Assembly: GCF_037893015.1 (NCBI RefSeq)
Contig: NC_133660.1
Coordinates: 286,227,078-286,291,077, forward strand
Length of the DNA: 64,000 nucleotides
Direction of reading: 5' to 3'
Origin: Macrotis lagotis
Lineage: Eukaryota; Chordata; Mammalia; Peramelemorphia; Peramelidae
Part shown: positions 54,106-64,000 of the stretch, piece by piece
Numbering within the stretch: the stretch's first letter is position 1
Layout: every line of letters starts with the position of its first letter
Notes under the pieces: model-generated
Database searches by the model: none
Told to the model about the DNA's origin: nothing
What the model saw: only the letters and a program-made list of their open reading frames with translations
Translations under genes and position numbers: made by a program

Positions 54106-54555
54106 ATAGTGAGGAGTATAATCTTATAATCAGATACATTCGCCCTACCTTGTTACCACCATGACCAAAGTTCTGAGTTCTTTTTACAAATGGCAACCTT
54201 TCCCTGCATTCTCTTCACTCTGACAAATTATCCCTTATTTTTTTTAACCATAGTATAAACTACATTTATTCATTAAATCCATGCAATATATGCCTGGATC
54301 CATATTATATGAGAACTAGCTGAAGGAACTGGCCAGGGAGCAGAGATGACCTGGGAGAACATGATAGTTATCATCTAATACTTTGTTGATTTAAAAAAAG
54401 TGTTGGAAAACATGAAAATTAAACATTTGGTTTGCTGTTTGTGCCAATTAAATCCTCCAATGATGCCTCATTGTGGCAGTGAGGAAGTCACACTGGGTTT
54501 TTGAAGGCTGTGCCAGAGAAGCACCAACTCTGACATAGCCAACTGAGCTAGCAAG

Positions 54556-54626
54556 TTATCTAGTTTGGATACCCCTGCAGATGGTATAGATTCTATACCA
54601 TCTGCAGGGGTATCCAAACTAGATAA
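54556..54626. repeat. perfect palindrome, 35-bp arms, 1-base spacer
   Basis: The left arm 54556-54590 (TTATCTAGTTTGGATACCCC through GGTATAGA) is the exact reverse complement of 54592-54626, with a single T between. The match ends sharply at both outer ends. No transposon ends or flanking duplicates are seen. Confidence 0.97.
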
Positions 54627-54629
54627 GTA

Positions 54630-55250
54630 AAGCACTCCCCCAGGTGATGTCCTGAATCATCAAAAGTTGGAAATGCTCTAGATTACTAGGAAGAAGAAAA
54701 TTTCATTAAAAAACAGAAAAATCAAATAATATGTTATATGGATAGATGCATTTACATAGGCAGATTTTAGTTCATATAATCCTTGCATTGCCATTGACCA
54801 AGTATATAAAAGCTTCTTTTTTTAGTATTGAGTCATCTTCCATACAATTAGAAATATTTGGCTCTCTTCTCTGTTTTCTGTGGGCACAGACAAGCATGGG
54901 ATTGTTTGCATAAGTGATTGGGAAGAAAATCAAAGCCAGCGATATTGTTTTCTTTGTTCTCTATCTTTTTTCGTATTTTCTACCATAATACCATTAATTT
55001 CACTTTTATCTGCCATTCTACATTCTACCATTCATTTCACTTCTTCATTCATTGATTCTCAGTTATCTTTATATCATATGAGGATTGGTTGAAAGAAATG
55101 GGAATGGAGAAGACTCGGGGGAACCTAAGAATTATCTTTAAGGATTTGAAGGGTTCCCAAGTGAATGGGGAATTAGATTTGTTCCCAGAGGACAGAACCC
55201 AGAATGATGGAGGTCAGTTACAAAAAGGCAAATTTCTGTTAGATATTTTA
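54630..55250. other. intergenic after the palindrome
   Basis: AT-rich, with no repeat family recognised until the MAR1-like SINE at 55255. Confidence 0.4.
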
Positions 55251-55254
55251 ATAA

Positions 55255-55430
55255 TAATTGTTATTGTTGCTCAGTCATTTGCAGTCATGTCTGACTCTTC
55301 ATGACCCCACTAAGTGACTTGCCCAGGGTTACACAGCTAGGTAATTACTAAATGTCTGAGGTCACATTTGAACGCAGGTCCTCCTGATTCTAGGACTGTT
55401 GACTCTGCCTCTGTGGCACAGAGGTTATGT
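55255..55430 (-). mobile_element. MAR1-like SINE
   Basis: CAGTCATGTCTGACTCTTCA, CATGACCCC, then TGACTTGCCCAGGGTTACAC and TTTGAACGCAGGTCC, reverse orientation with an internal deletion. Confidence 0.75.
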
Positions 55431-56039
55431 AAACTGCAAGCTCATGAACCTGGGCTGATTCCAAGTTAGTGAAGGAAAATAATGAGATTGGATCCAATTC
55501 ACCTCCTTACTGGTAGACTTCGCCAGCTTCTCCCCAACTGACACCTTCCCCAGCTATTGCAAATCAAATTCTCCTAGTCTCATTGGTACCTGAATAGGAT
55601 CTTCATTTGCATTATAGGTCTCCAAACTTCTACCCACAAATCAAATTCCAAAGAATTAAGTTAATTTAAAATAAGTAGATGGTCCCCTAAAGTTTATTTC
55701 CATGTAGTTTGGCCTAGTGAGGGGAAAAAAAATCAGATGTTTTCAGCCATCTTTTGCACTTAGCTGAAGAAAAAGTCCAAGTTGGATCACTATAGCTTAG
55801 AGTTTTCATTGAGTCGGACTTCCCCTATTTGTCCCATCGATGTGTTCATATAAACATGGGTATCAGCCTCAGCAAGAGTTTGACATTAATCTGTAGGATT
55901 TATTTAACATGTCCTATTTATCAGGTTCTGTCTCAAGTGCCAGAGATACAGAGACCAACATACTGTAATCCCTACAATAAAGGAACTGATATTCTGTGAC
56001 ACAGGACAACTATATATGAGTAGGTATATACAGACTACA

Positions 56040-56262
56040 TCTTTGTTGTGGCTCAGCGTCTGACTCTTTGAGACCCTGCGGACCCTAACCTGTCAATGCT
56101 CCCGAGACTGATTTGCCATTTCCTTCTCCAGTGGATTAAAGCCACCAGAGATGAAGTGACTCATTCAGGACCATATAGCTGGGAAGTAGCTGAGACTTGA
56201 TTTGAACTCAGGTCTTCCTGACTCCAGGTTCAGGACTGAACCACTGAACCACGCAACAACCC
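56040..56262 (-). mobile_element. MAR1-like SINE
   Basis: GCGTCTGACTCTTTGAGACC, TTTGCCATTTCCTTCTCCAG and TTTGAACTCAGGTCTTCC in family order; the end CAACAACCCC is diverged. Confidence 0.7.
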
Positions 56263-56379
56263 CTTAGATAAGAGGTAGTTTAGGGTAGAAAATAAAAAAA
56301 ATGGCTTCAAGTATCAGTTTCCCAATAAATATTTCTTGAGCATCTACTATGTCTCAGGTACCATACTCAGCTCTGGTTA

Positions 56380-57600
56380 AGGCAGTGGGTAAACTGAGTT
56401 TGGAGGAAGTTAGAGATTCTATATGGAAAGAAGCTATTCCAGATGTGGGGCATGACTGTTAGAAATGGGGTGGAGATGGGAGATGGAGTGTTATGTGTGA
56501 GGAATGTCAGGAAGGTGTGTTTGTCAACTGAAGATTGGGGAAAATGTATAATGAGACCAAAGATACAGTGGGGGCTGATGGAGTTAAAAAGGCAAATAGC
56601 AAAGTTGATATCTTTACCCCCAGAGAAAAGGGCAGTCACTGGAACTCGCTGAGCAGAGGAGTAAGAAGGCTAGCCCTACATGCACTTCAGGAAAATCCCT
56701 TTAGGTGCTGTGGAATTGGATTGGATTGGAGCTGGGAAGCAGTTTGAGGCAGAAAGACCAGTTAGGACTCTACAAGGGTGAACTTAAGTGATGGGTGGGT
56801 AGTATTGTGCATGGTATGCCTGGGAGATCTGAGAAGTGGTGGCACCCTTAAGAGAAATAGGGAAGGGGGCAGCTAGAGCACGCTCAGCCCTGGAGTCAGG
56901 AGGACTTGAGTTCAAATTTGGCCTCAGACACTTCATAATTGCCTAAGCTGTGTGACCTTAGGCAAGTCACTCCACCCCATTGCCTTAAATAAAATTTAAA
57001 AAAAAGAAAAAAGAGAAATAGGGAAGGTTGGCAGAAAGGTTTCTGGGTGAAGTAGAGAGGTTGGTGAGCTCTGCTCTGGATGTGCTGAGTTTGAGATGGG
57101 AAATATATCTAGGAAGCTCAAGAGAGAGACTGGGGATGGATATAGAGATCCCCGAGATCCCAGAGTGTCTGCCCAGAGGTAATAATTAAGCCACTGGGAG
57201 CTGATGAGGACCAAGGGAGAGAGTGGGGAGTGGGGAGAGAACAGGGACCCGGACAGAGCTATCAAAGGAGACTGGGAAGAAACTAGTCAAACAGGAGGAG
57301 ACTGAAGAGAGGGGAGTCTCATTGAAACCCAGAGAAGAGAAGAGAACTGTCAGGAAAGAGAATGAGCAACAGTGGCAAAGACTGCAGAGATATCAAGAAG
57401 GGCGAGGACTCAGGAAAGACCATTTTTCTCAAGCAAGAAAGGAAGGGTGACTGTGCAGAGAAGCACTTCAGGGTTAGTGCTGAGGTCAGGAGGCTGAGGA
57501 GTAAGTGAAAGGAGAGGGAATGGGTGTCATTTTTTTCTAGGAGTTTGGGGGAGAAAAGGAGGAGAGAAAGAAGATGGCAGTATGAAGGGATTGTTTTGGG
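56380..57600 (+). repeat. long G/A-rich dispersed repeat, longest copy
   Basis: GAAGTTAGAGATTC, AGATGGGAGATGGAGTGTTA and later AGTTTGAGATGGGAAATATA and CTCAAGCAAG run in an order shared in part with 40.93-41.23, 50.38-51.05, 59.64-59.91 and 63.86-64.0 kb. The nested SINE at 56867-57010 is younger. About 1.1 kb of repeat with no credible coding frame; the element class is not recognised. Confidence 0.5.
56867..57010 (+). mobile_element. WSINE1-type SINE lacking box A
   Basis: Exact 17-bp duplicates AAGAGAAATAGGGAAGG (56850-56866 and 57011-57027). The head reads GGCAGCTAGAGCACGCTC, so the box A segment is deleted. Confidence 0.93.
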
Positions 57601-57675
57601 AGGGTCTACTGAAGGTTTTGAATGTTAGGGACCATTTTATATATTATCTTTGAAAAAAATATTATTTATTGATTG

Positions 57676-57822
57676 ATTTGTTTTTGCAATGCAATGGAGT
57701 TAAGTGACTTGCTCAAGGTTACACACCAGAGTAAGTTTTATGTGTCTGAGGACAAATTTGAACTCAGGTTCTCCTGTCCCCAGGGCCAGTGCTCTATCCA
57801 CTGCGCCACCCCACTGTCCCTA
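57676..57822 (-). mobile_element. WSINE1-type SINE, old
   Basis: TGCAATGGAGTTAAGTGACTT core and CTCTATCCACTGCGCCACCC head; diverged, with a degraded tail. Confidence 0.87.
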
Positions 57823-58254
57823 TCTTTTATGTATTTACTTATACACATCTTTTCCTTATTTCTTTACATACAAATTAGTTCCCTTAGTAAGATCTAATTT
57901 CCCTGAGGGTAGGGACTATTGAAGCTTTGGCTATACTTCCAGTGCTGGCATGGAGCTGACATAGAGCTAGCACTAAATCGATGCTTACAGATGGATTATT
58001 CTATAAAATAGAAGAAGGGCTGTCTCCGCTCCAGTCCATTGGCTAATCAAACTACTTCCCTATTCAATAAGCTTCACTGTTTCCCTATCATGAGCAATGG
58101 GAAATCCTGTTTTGCTCTGAAAGCTCTTCCCAACCTAATTCTTTCTCACCTTTCCGGCCTTCTTGGGCCTTACTCCCCTCAATATTCTGTGAGATTCAGT
58201 GGCCATGGCTTCTTTTGCCTAGGAGACCCTTATCTCCATCCTCCAAGCATTTTC

Positions 58255-58403
58255 TTTTATTTTCTTTTCAAGGCAAATGGGGTTAAGTGATTTGCCCAAG
58301 GCCACACAGCTAGGTCATTATTAAGTGTCTGAGGTTGGATTTGAACCCAGCTACTCCTGACTCTAGGGCCAGTGCTTTATCCATTGCACCACCTAGCCAC
58401 CCC
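58255..58403 (-). mobile_element. WSINE1-type SINE
   Basis: Exact 14-bp duplicates CTCCAAGCATTTTC at 58241-58254 and 58404-58417. Confidence 0.94.
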
Positions 58404-58879
58404 CTCCAAGCATTTTCATTGACCATGGCTCATGCTTGCACCTTTCCACCTCCTGACTTCCCTGGCTTCCTTCAAGTCTCATCTAAAGCCCCACTTTCTA
58501 CAAGAGGCTTTTCCCAGTTCTCCGAAATCTTAGGAACTTCCCTCTGAGATTATCTCTAATTTATCTTGTACACTGCAGCTTTCACGCTATCTCCAACATT
58601 AAACTAGGAGCTTCTTGAGGGCAGGGACTGTTTTTTACCTTCCTTTGTTATTCTAACCCTTAACACAGTGTCTGGCACATGAAGATGATTAATAACTGCA
58701 AACTGTCATAGGTATGATTGGAGGCAGTAAGAAAAGAAGCAGTAGATGAAGAGAGACTGAAAAATTAGAAAGAAAGGGAGTGGTTGAGGGGACAATCTGA
58801 TGGAGAAGTTGGGGGGATGAGATAAAAGGCATATGTGGAGGGATTGGCCTCATCATCATCAGAAACTGGGGCAAAGTGA

Positions 58880-59310
58880 GCGAGATGAGCAGAACCAGAA
58901 GAACATTGTCCACCCCTAACATGGGGGTGATGATCAACCTTGATGGACTGGCTCATTCCATCAGTACAATGACCAGGGACATTTTTGGGGCTGTCTGCAA
59001 TGGAGAATACCGTCTGTATCCAGAGAAAGAATTGTGGAGTTTGACAAAAACCAAAGACTGTTACCTTCAAATTAGGGGAAAAAAGTTATCTTATTATTGT
59101 AATTTTGCTATCTCATGCTTTATTTTTCTTCCTTAAGGATTTGATTTCTCTGTCATCACATTCAACTGAGATCGATGTATACCATGGAAACAATGTAAAG
59201 ACCAAACAGACTGTCTTCTGTGGGGGGTGGGGGGTGGGGGGAAGGAAGTGAGTTTAAGGGAAAAATTGTAAAATTCAAAATAAATAAAATTTTTGATTAA
59301 AAAAATTGTT
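58880..59310 (+). mobile_element. L1 3' end fragment
   Basis: It matches the 3' UTR of the L1 at 4047-5987: AGCAGAACCAGAAGAACATT, GGTGATGATCAACCTTGATG, a G-rich tract and AAAAATTGTAAAATTCAAAA. The AATAAATAAAATTT end marks the tail. Confidence 0.8.
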
Positions 59311-59334
59311 GCAAAGGAGAAGAGAATGGGGGGA

Positions 59335-59556
59335 TATTGTTTTGCTTCAGTCATTTCTGATTCCTGTCACCCCATCTTGGCAAAGATACTGGGGTGATTT
59401 GCAGTTTCCTTCTTCAGATCATTTTACAATTGAATCAAATAAGCAAATAAGATTAAATGATTTACCCAGAGTTACACAGCTAATAAGTGGTGAGATCAGA
59501 TTTTAACTCCTGACGCCAGTCCCAGCGCTCCACCTACTGTGGTACCTAACTGCCCC
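59335..59556 (-). mobile_element. MAR1-like SINE
   Basis: TCAGTCATTTCTGATTCCTG, CTTGGCAAAGATACTGGGGT, GAGTTACACAGCTAATAAG and CTAACTGCCCC, reverse orientation. Confidence 0.72.
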
Positions 59557-59639
59557 TGGAAAGGGAGATAACCATGAGATTTTGAGATGAAAGAAAAGGG
59601 ATAAAGAGAAACATTGATTTTCTTAATAAAATTAATAAA

Positions 59640-59910
59640 ATTTTAGATTAGGTGCTTAGCTGGGAGGGTGGAGAAGGGGTGTCGTTAGAGGTTTAAAGAG
59701 AGGAGGTCTGGACCAGCTTTTGTGGGGAGATTATTGTAACAATCTAGGTGGTGGGGCTCTGAATTACGGTGGTAGCTATGTGAGTGGTGAGATATTGGAT
59801 GGGTGACATTTAAAAGAAGAAATGACAATGAAGCTACTAATTGGACCTGTTGGGTGAAGGAAAGAAAGAACAAGAGCATTTGATGGATTTGAACCTGAAA
59901 TATTAGAAGA
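59640..59910 (+). repeat. long G/A-rich dispersed repeat, partial copy
   Basis: TATTGTAACAATCTAGGTGG and GGTGGTAGCTATGTGAGTGG correspond to the middle block of the family. Confidence 0.4.
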
Positions 59911-60004
59911 GTTTGCATTGTCCTATTTTCCCTCAGTCACATCTACTATTTTCTACTTTGCCCTGGTCTCTGGTAACTTACTCCCAATGGCATCCTTTGC
60001 TCTT

Positions 60005-60149
60005 TTTTTTTTGCAAGGCAGTGGGGTTAAGTGACTTGCCCAAGGCCACACAGCTAGGTAATTATTAAGTGTCTGAGGTCGGATTTGAACTCAGGTCCTC
60101 CTGACTCCAGGGCCAGTGCTCTATCCACTGCGACACCTAGCTGCCCTTT
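60005..60149 (-). mobile_element. WSINE1-type SINE
   Basis: Exact 13-bp duplicates ATCCTTTGCTCTT at 59992-60004 and 60150-60162. Confidence 0.94.
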
Positions 60150-60872
60150 ATCCTTTGCTCTTAATTAAGGCTTCTCCATTGACCATGCTCTTTCATGCCT
60201 CAGATGGTTCATATGAGGCCTTCTCTTTCCCTGGGTGTGAATGAAATGGGCCATAAGGAAGCACCCAGTGCTTTAAGCATGACTGGTCTATGTGATTTTT
60301 TGTAAAATTTCCATTAAGTACCAAGATAACTGGGATGACCTCCCTCCCAGCTCAGGATATCTGAAGAAAATTAGTTTTTAGCAAATCCCTTGGTTAAATA
60401 AGACCACCTTTTGGCCAGCCTGTTGTCTTCCTTAAATGAAGAGTTTTGGAAGAGGAGTCTAAATGTCGTCCCCTCCCAAAGACTGCTATTCTCCAGAATA
60501 AACATTCCTGGATCCTTCAGAGAGCATGGCCTGGCTGCCCTTCATGGTTGTTTCTCCCTCCTTTAAACACACTCCAGATCGTAAAGATCCCTTTAGATAG
60601 GAGGCTCTCAGACCTGGGTGCAGTGCTCTGAGCAGTTTCCAAGAAGGGATAAGGGAAGCAAGACCAACACCTCTGTGTTCTGTTGTCCCTGTCCTTTTGT
60701 GGAAGCTGCCTCAGATGGAATGACTGTTCTTGGCAGCTCATGGTGACCTGGTAGCAAACTCCTGCGACCAACTAAGCTCTCACAACAATTAAATCCTACT
60801 AGCTTTGCCTTCCTCCAAGTCATACTTCAGTGCCAAGTATCCCTCATCTAGAGTCTTCCTATTTGCTTTTTT

Positions 60873-61048
60873 CATTTTTAGGGCTTTTTTTTTGTTTTAT
60901 TTTTGTTTTTGCAAAGCAGTGGGGTTAAGTGACTTGCCCACGGCCACACAGCTAGGTCATTATTAAGTGTCTGAGGCTGGATTTGAACTCAGGTACTCCT
61001 GACTCCAGGACTAGTGCTCTATCCATTGTGCCACCTAGCTGCCCCCCC
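60873..61048 (-). mobile_element. WSINE1-type SINE
   Basis: ATTTGCTTTTT duplicates flank it (60861-60871, 61049-61059). The A tail is interrupted. Confidence 0.92.
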
Positions 61049-61059
61049 ATTTGCTTTTT

Positions 61060-62155
61060 CTAAACCTTAATCCTCTTTATGATACAATCCTCTTCCAACT
61101 TTAAACTTTCTCTCTTCTTGTAACTTCTTGTCCTTTTCTGACTTTTGGCAAAGTGAGCCTTCTCTCTCCATTTGACCAGTCACACCAAGGTCACCTTTTG
61201 GTTCCCATGACTTGCACAAGTTGGGGGCTGGTTTGATTTTGTTCTGGAGTAACCCCAAGAAGAGAAGGTTGTATCAAAGAGTAGGTTAGTGTGATGGAGG
61301 AAGAAGAGATGCAAAGATGGAACAAAAATGGCTAACAGGGACTTGATATTATGGGTGAAGCAAATAAGACAGCCCTTACCCTCAGGAAGCTTTCATTCTA
61401 ATATGAAAGACAATAAGGGGAGATAGGAAGGGAGAGAGGATATCTTGATATAAGGACATCTTGAAGTGAGCAAAGCTCATGAAAGGATGACCCAGGTGGG
61501 CTAGGGACACACCCATCAGAAGGGTAGAAAGATACTGGATTCCTTCCAAAGACAAATCTTCTGTTGGGTATGTTGGGGATACCTTTTGGGGCAGGAAATG
61601 AAACAGATGTCCATAACTTGGCTCCACTTCAGGATTGTACCCCCCTCCTTTGGACACACTCCAGATTGTAAAAATATTGAGAGGAGAGGATACTATCAGA
61701 GAAGAGAATTATGGATTTCAGAATGGAGATGGTGAAATAGTGGGGAGTAACACCAGTTACAAATATAGACCCTCCTCTTGGAAACTCAGAATCTAATGGT
61801 GAGACAACTATGTACAACTATGTACAACAAAACAACTATGTACAAACCACATGGAGACAGGAGTAATTGGAGGTAACAGAAGGAAGGCACTAGAAATAAG
61901 GGGGAGGGTGGGACCTAAGGGGAAAAAAACTTCTTTTCTACAACGTGGAATAGCTAGGACTTGAAGGAAGTCAGGAGGTGGCTATGAGCAAGGAAAGTGA
62001 CTGTGGGAGAGAGTGAGGCTCTGCCTCACTTAAACCTAGCTCATATGCCAGTGAAGAGAATACCCAGTGATTTCTTTGAAAACAAAGGATGAACAACAAT
62101 ATCCCTAACAGCTAGCACAGAGCCAGGTAGGTGCTGAGTAAATGAGTGCTGTTTT
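61060..62155. other. intergenic, nothing recognised
   Basis: ACAACTATGTAC is repeated three times at 61803-61845. Otherwise G/A-rich sequence with a possible weak tie to the long dispersed repeat near 61950. Confidence 0.4.
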
Positions 62156-62159
62156 ACAT

Positions 62160-62630
62160 AGCACTCCTGACAACTTTTCTTATGTGTTTCTGGATCCTTC
62201 TATTTGTTATTTCTCATGGCAGGATAATATCGCTTTATATTCATGTACTTCCATTTGCCCGGCCATAGCCTAATCAAATCATTACTTTGCTTCCATTTTT
62301 TTCCTCTTTGTTATAATAAAGAGCAATTATATGAATAACATGGATTTTTATCATTTATCTCCTTGAGATATACCCCCTAAAACTCTAATGCCCCATTGGT
62401 GGGTTTGTGAAATGAGCCAACCATGCTGGAACTATGGGCAAAGGGCTAAAAACTGCATGCATTTGACCCAGCAACACCAAGATTAGGTATGTATCCCAAA
62501 GAGATCAAAGGAAAGGGAAAAGGACCTGTTTGTATAAAAGTATTTATGGCAGCTCTCTTTGTGGTATCAAAGAATTAGAAATTGAGAGGAGGCCCAATAG
62601 CGCCCCTTACCGCCACCTTTAGTTTCTTCC
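62160..62630 (+). mobile_element. L1 ORF2 C-terminal fragments (mixed orientation)
   Basis: From about 62410 to 62600 the plus strand matches the L1 ORF2 tail (ACTATGGGCAAAGGGC, TTTGACCCAGCAACACCAAG, then GTATCAAAGAATTAGAAATT). The 62160-62390 part resembles the reverse-oriented old L1s, so two fragments may meet here. Confidence 0.55.
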
Positions 62631-62719
62631 TTCCAGACTCAGCTCAAATTATACCTTCTGCAGGAAGTATTTATCACCCTTCCCAACTGCTGATACTTTC
62701 TCCTCTCAAAAAGTCTTCT

Positions 62720-62772
<53 letters not shown>

Positions 62773-62971
62773 TCTCTTTCTCTTTGTCTCTCTGTCTCTA
62801 TTTCTGTCTTCTGTCTGTCTCTTGTCTCTTTTCACTCTCTCTTTCTCTTTGTCTCTCTGTCTGTCTCTCTCTCTCCTCTCTCTGTCTCTCTCTCTATCTC
62901 TATCTGTCTCTGTCTCTCTCTGTCTCTCTGACTTTCTCTGTCTTTCTGTTTCTCTGTCTCTGTATCTCTCT
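62720..62971. repeat. (CT)n and CTSTGTCTCT satellite-like pyrimidine tract
   Basis: A pure CT run of about 44 bases grades into 200 bases of CTCTCTGTCTCT-type units. The Ser/Leu-rich 144-codon frame across it is a repeat translation. Confidence 0.95.
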
Positions 62972-62974
62972 CAT

Positions 62975-63855
62975 TTCATACCTAGTTGCCTCCCCATCAG
63001 GACACAGGCTCCTTGAGGGCAGGGATGCTATTTTTGGCCTTCTTTTTATCCCTAGTGCTTAGCATAGTCTCTGGTACATGGGAAAGCAGTTATAGTAATA
63101 CAAATTGACTGACAAAAAAAGAGATTAGATACGTTATTGAAGCTTTTTTTTTAATATTGTTGTAACCTCCCAGTGAGCCCTTTCTTACGGTAGTGCAAAT
63201 CACTACATGGTCGAACATGGTCTCAATCTACATTCTTGGAAATGATGAAATCATGTAAAATGTAATGCAAAATTCTGCAAAATACATATAAATCATTCAG
63301 TGAAATTCTTATGTGTTTTCCCATTAGACTATATCATCCTTAATCTATGTGAGTAGCCCAGGGCTAGTCCTGTCTCCTTCACTAGAGGGCAGCTGGCTGC
63401 TACATTCCATGGACCAGTACACCCAAGATCTCATGAAGAATCTTGATGTGTCTCCAGGCTGGACAGTCTTCATCTATTCTAACTTTCACTATTTTATCCC
63501 CTAAGAATTTATTTCTCTTTGAATGCTCATCTCTCAATAACTGTTAGCTGAAATATTGGAATTTCTCGACATGATGACATTTTGAACAAGATAAGTGAAG
63601 TTGGATTTTGATAAGGATAAATCAGGAAAAGCAAAAGGATTAGAGAGAGTCACAGTTTCAGAATGAGGAAGTACCGAGTTCAAATCCCACCCAGTCCACT
63701 GGCAATAAATTGCAGAGTAAATACCTATCTGTAATTGTAGCAGGGACTTCTTCACTACGACATCCCTATCCTAATCAGTCCAAAAAAATAAAAAGCTGGA
63801 GAAGGGCAAAGCAGAAGCTTGGATAAAGTGATCTAAGAATTTGAGAAAGGAGAAA
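62975..63855. other. intergenic, nothing recognised
   Basis: AT-rich sequence after the pyrimidine tract. A faint SINE-like box B (GAGTTCAAATCCC) lies near 63679. Confidence 0.4.
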
Positions 63856-63859
63856 TCCC

Positions 63860-64000
63860 TTCAACAAGGATCACCCAAGGCTTTTCCTGGAGGAAGTGGT
63901 CATTGAGTTGAGCAGTAAAGTAGAGGGAGTAGATTCCAAGCAAGGGGACAGTTTTTGTGAATCCATAAGAGGAAAGGGAGTGGAAAAGATGAGGAAGGAA
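63860..64000 (+). repeat. long G/A-rich dispersed repeat, left end, cut by window edge
   Basis: TTTTCCTGGAGGAAGTGGTC and TTCCAAGCAAGGGGACAG match the start of the family; the rest lies outside the window. Confidence 0.4.

Noticed and set aside
62582..63016. 144-codon Ser/Leu-rich frame
   Set aside because: It is a translation of the CT/CTGT pyrimidine repeat.

Overview
The window is vertebrate nuclear DNA, almost certainly from a marsupial. It is dense with tRNA-headed CORE-SINEs of the marsupial WSINE1 type (31 placed copies, several with exact 12-20 bp target-site duplications). It also holds marsupial-type L1 3' ends, older MIR and MAR1-like SINEs, and long simple repeats. No bacterial genes, CRISPR arrays or operons are present. 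Most long open frames are translations of microsatellites, SINEs or introns and are not annotated.

One protein-coding gene is clear: ASRGL1 (isoaspartyl peptidase / L-asparaginase, an N-terminal nucleophile hydrolase), on the minus strand. Six coding exons lie at 29503-29321, 26250-26108, 25580-25426, 21361-21243, 19316-19206 and 17930-17710. All have correct splice sites and matching phases, and the join is open to a stop. A CpG island (about 34.7-35.8 kb) is the promoter. A candidate first coding exon at 35048-35018 supplies an ATG and the right phase, giving an inferred 320-residue protein (human about 308). All catalytic motifs are intact. A polyadenylation signal follows the stop by about 20 bases, then a 63-bp tandem duplication.

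Upstream of ASRGL1 on the same strand (44447-43786) is a probable secretoglobin-like relic: a signal-peptide exon with a one-base frame disruption, then a 135-bp exon out of phase with it. From what I know of human 11q12.3, secretoglobins flank ASRGL1 there, so position supports the call.

Layout: 1-17.6 kb lies downstream of ASRGL1 and is repeat-rich, with a 5'-truncated L1 at 4.05-5.99 kb, ORF1-only L1 fragments at 14.0-16.8 kb and two related LTR-like repeats at 10.9 and 16.8 kb. From 17.7 to 35.0 kb is ASRGL1, whose 5' intron carries a probable solo endogenous retroviral LTR with an open frame in its U3. From 35.8 to 37.8 kb an ORF1-only (HAL1-like) L1 copy abuts the promoter CpG island. 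From 38 to 64 kb is intergenic: the secretoglobin relic, old L1s, SINEs, copies of a roughly 1.1-kb G/A-rich repeat and a perfect 35-bp-arm palindrome at 54.56-54.63 kb.

I found no new multi-gene system. The items most worth checking are the palindrome, the secretoglobin relic, the ASRGL1 start exon and homopolymer tail, and the LTR open frame.
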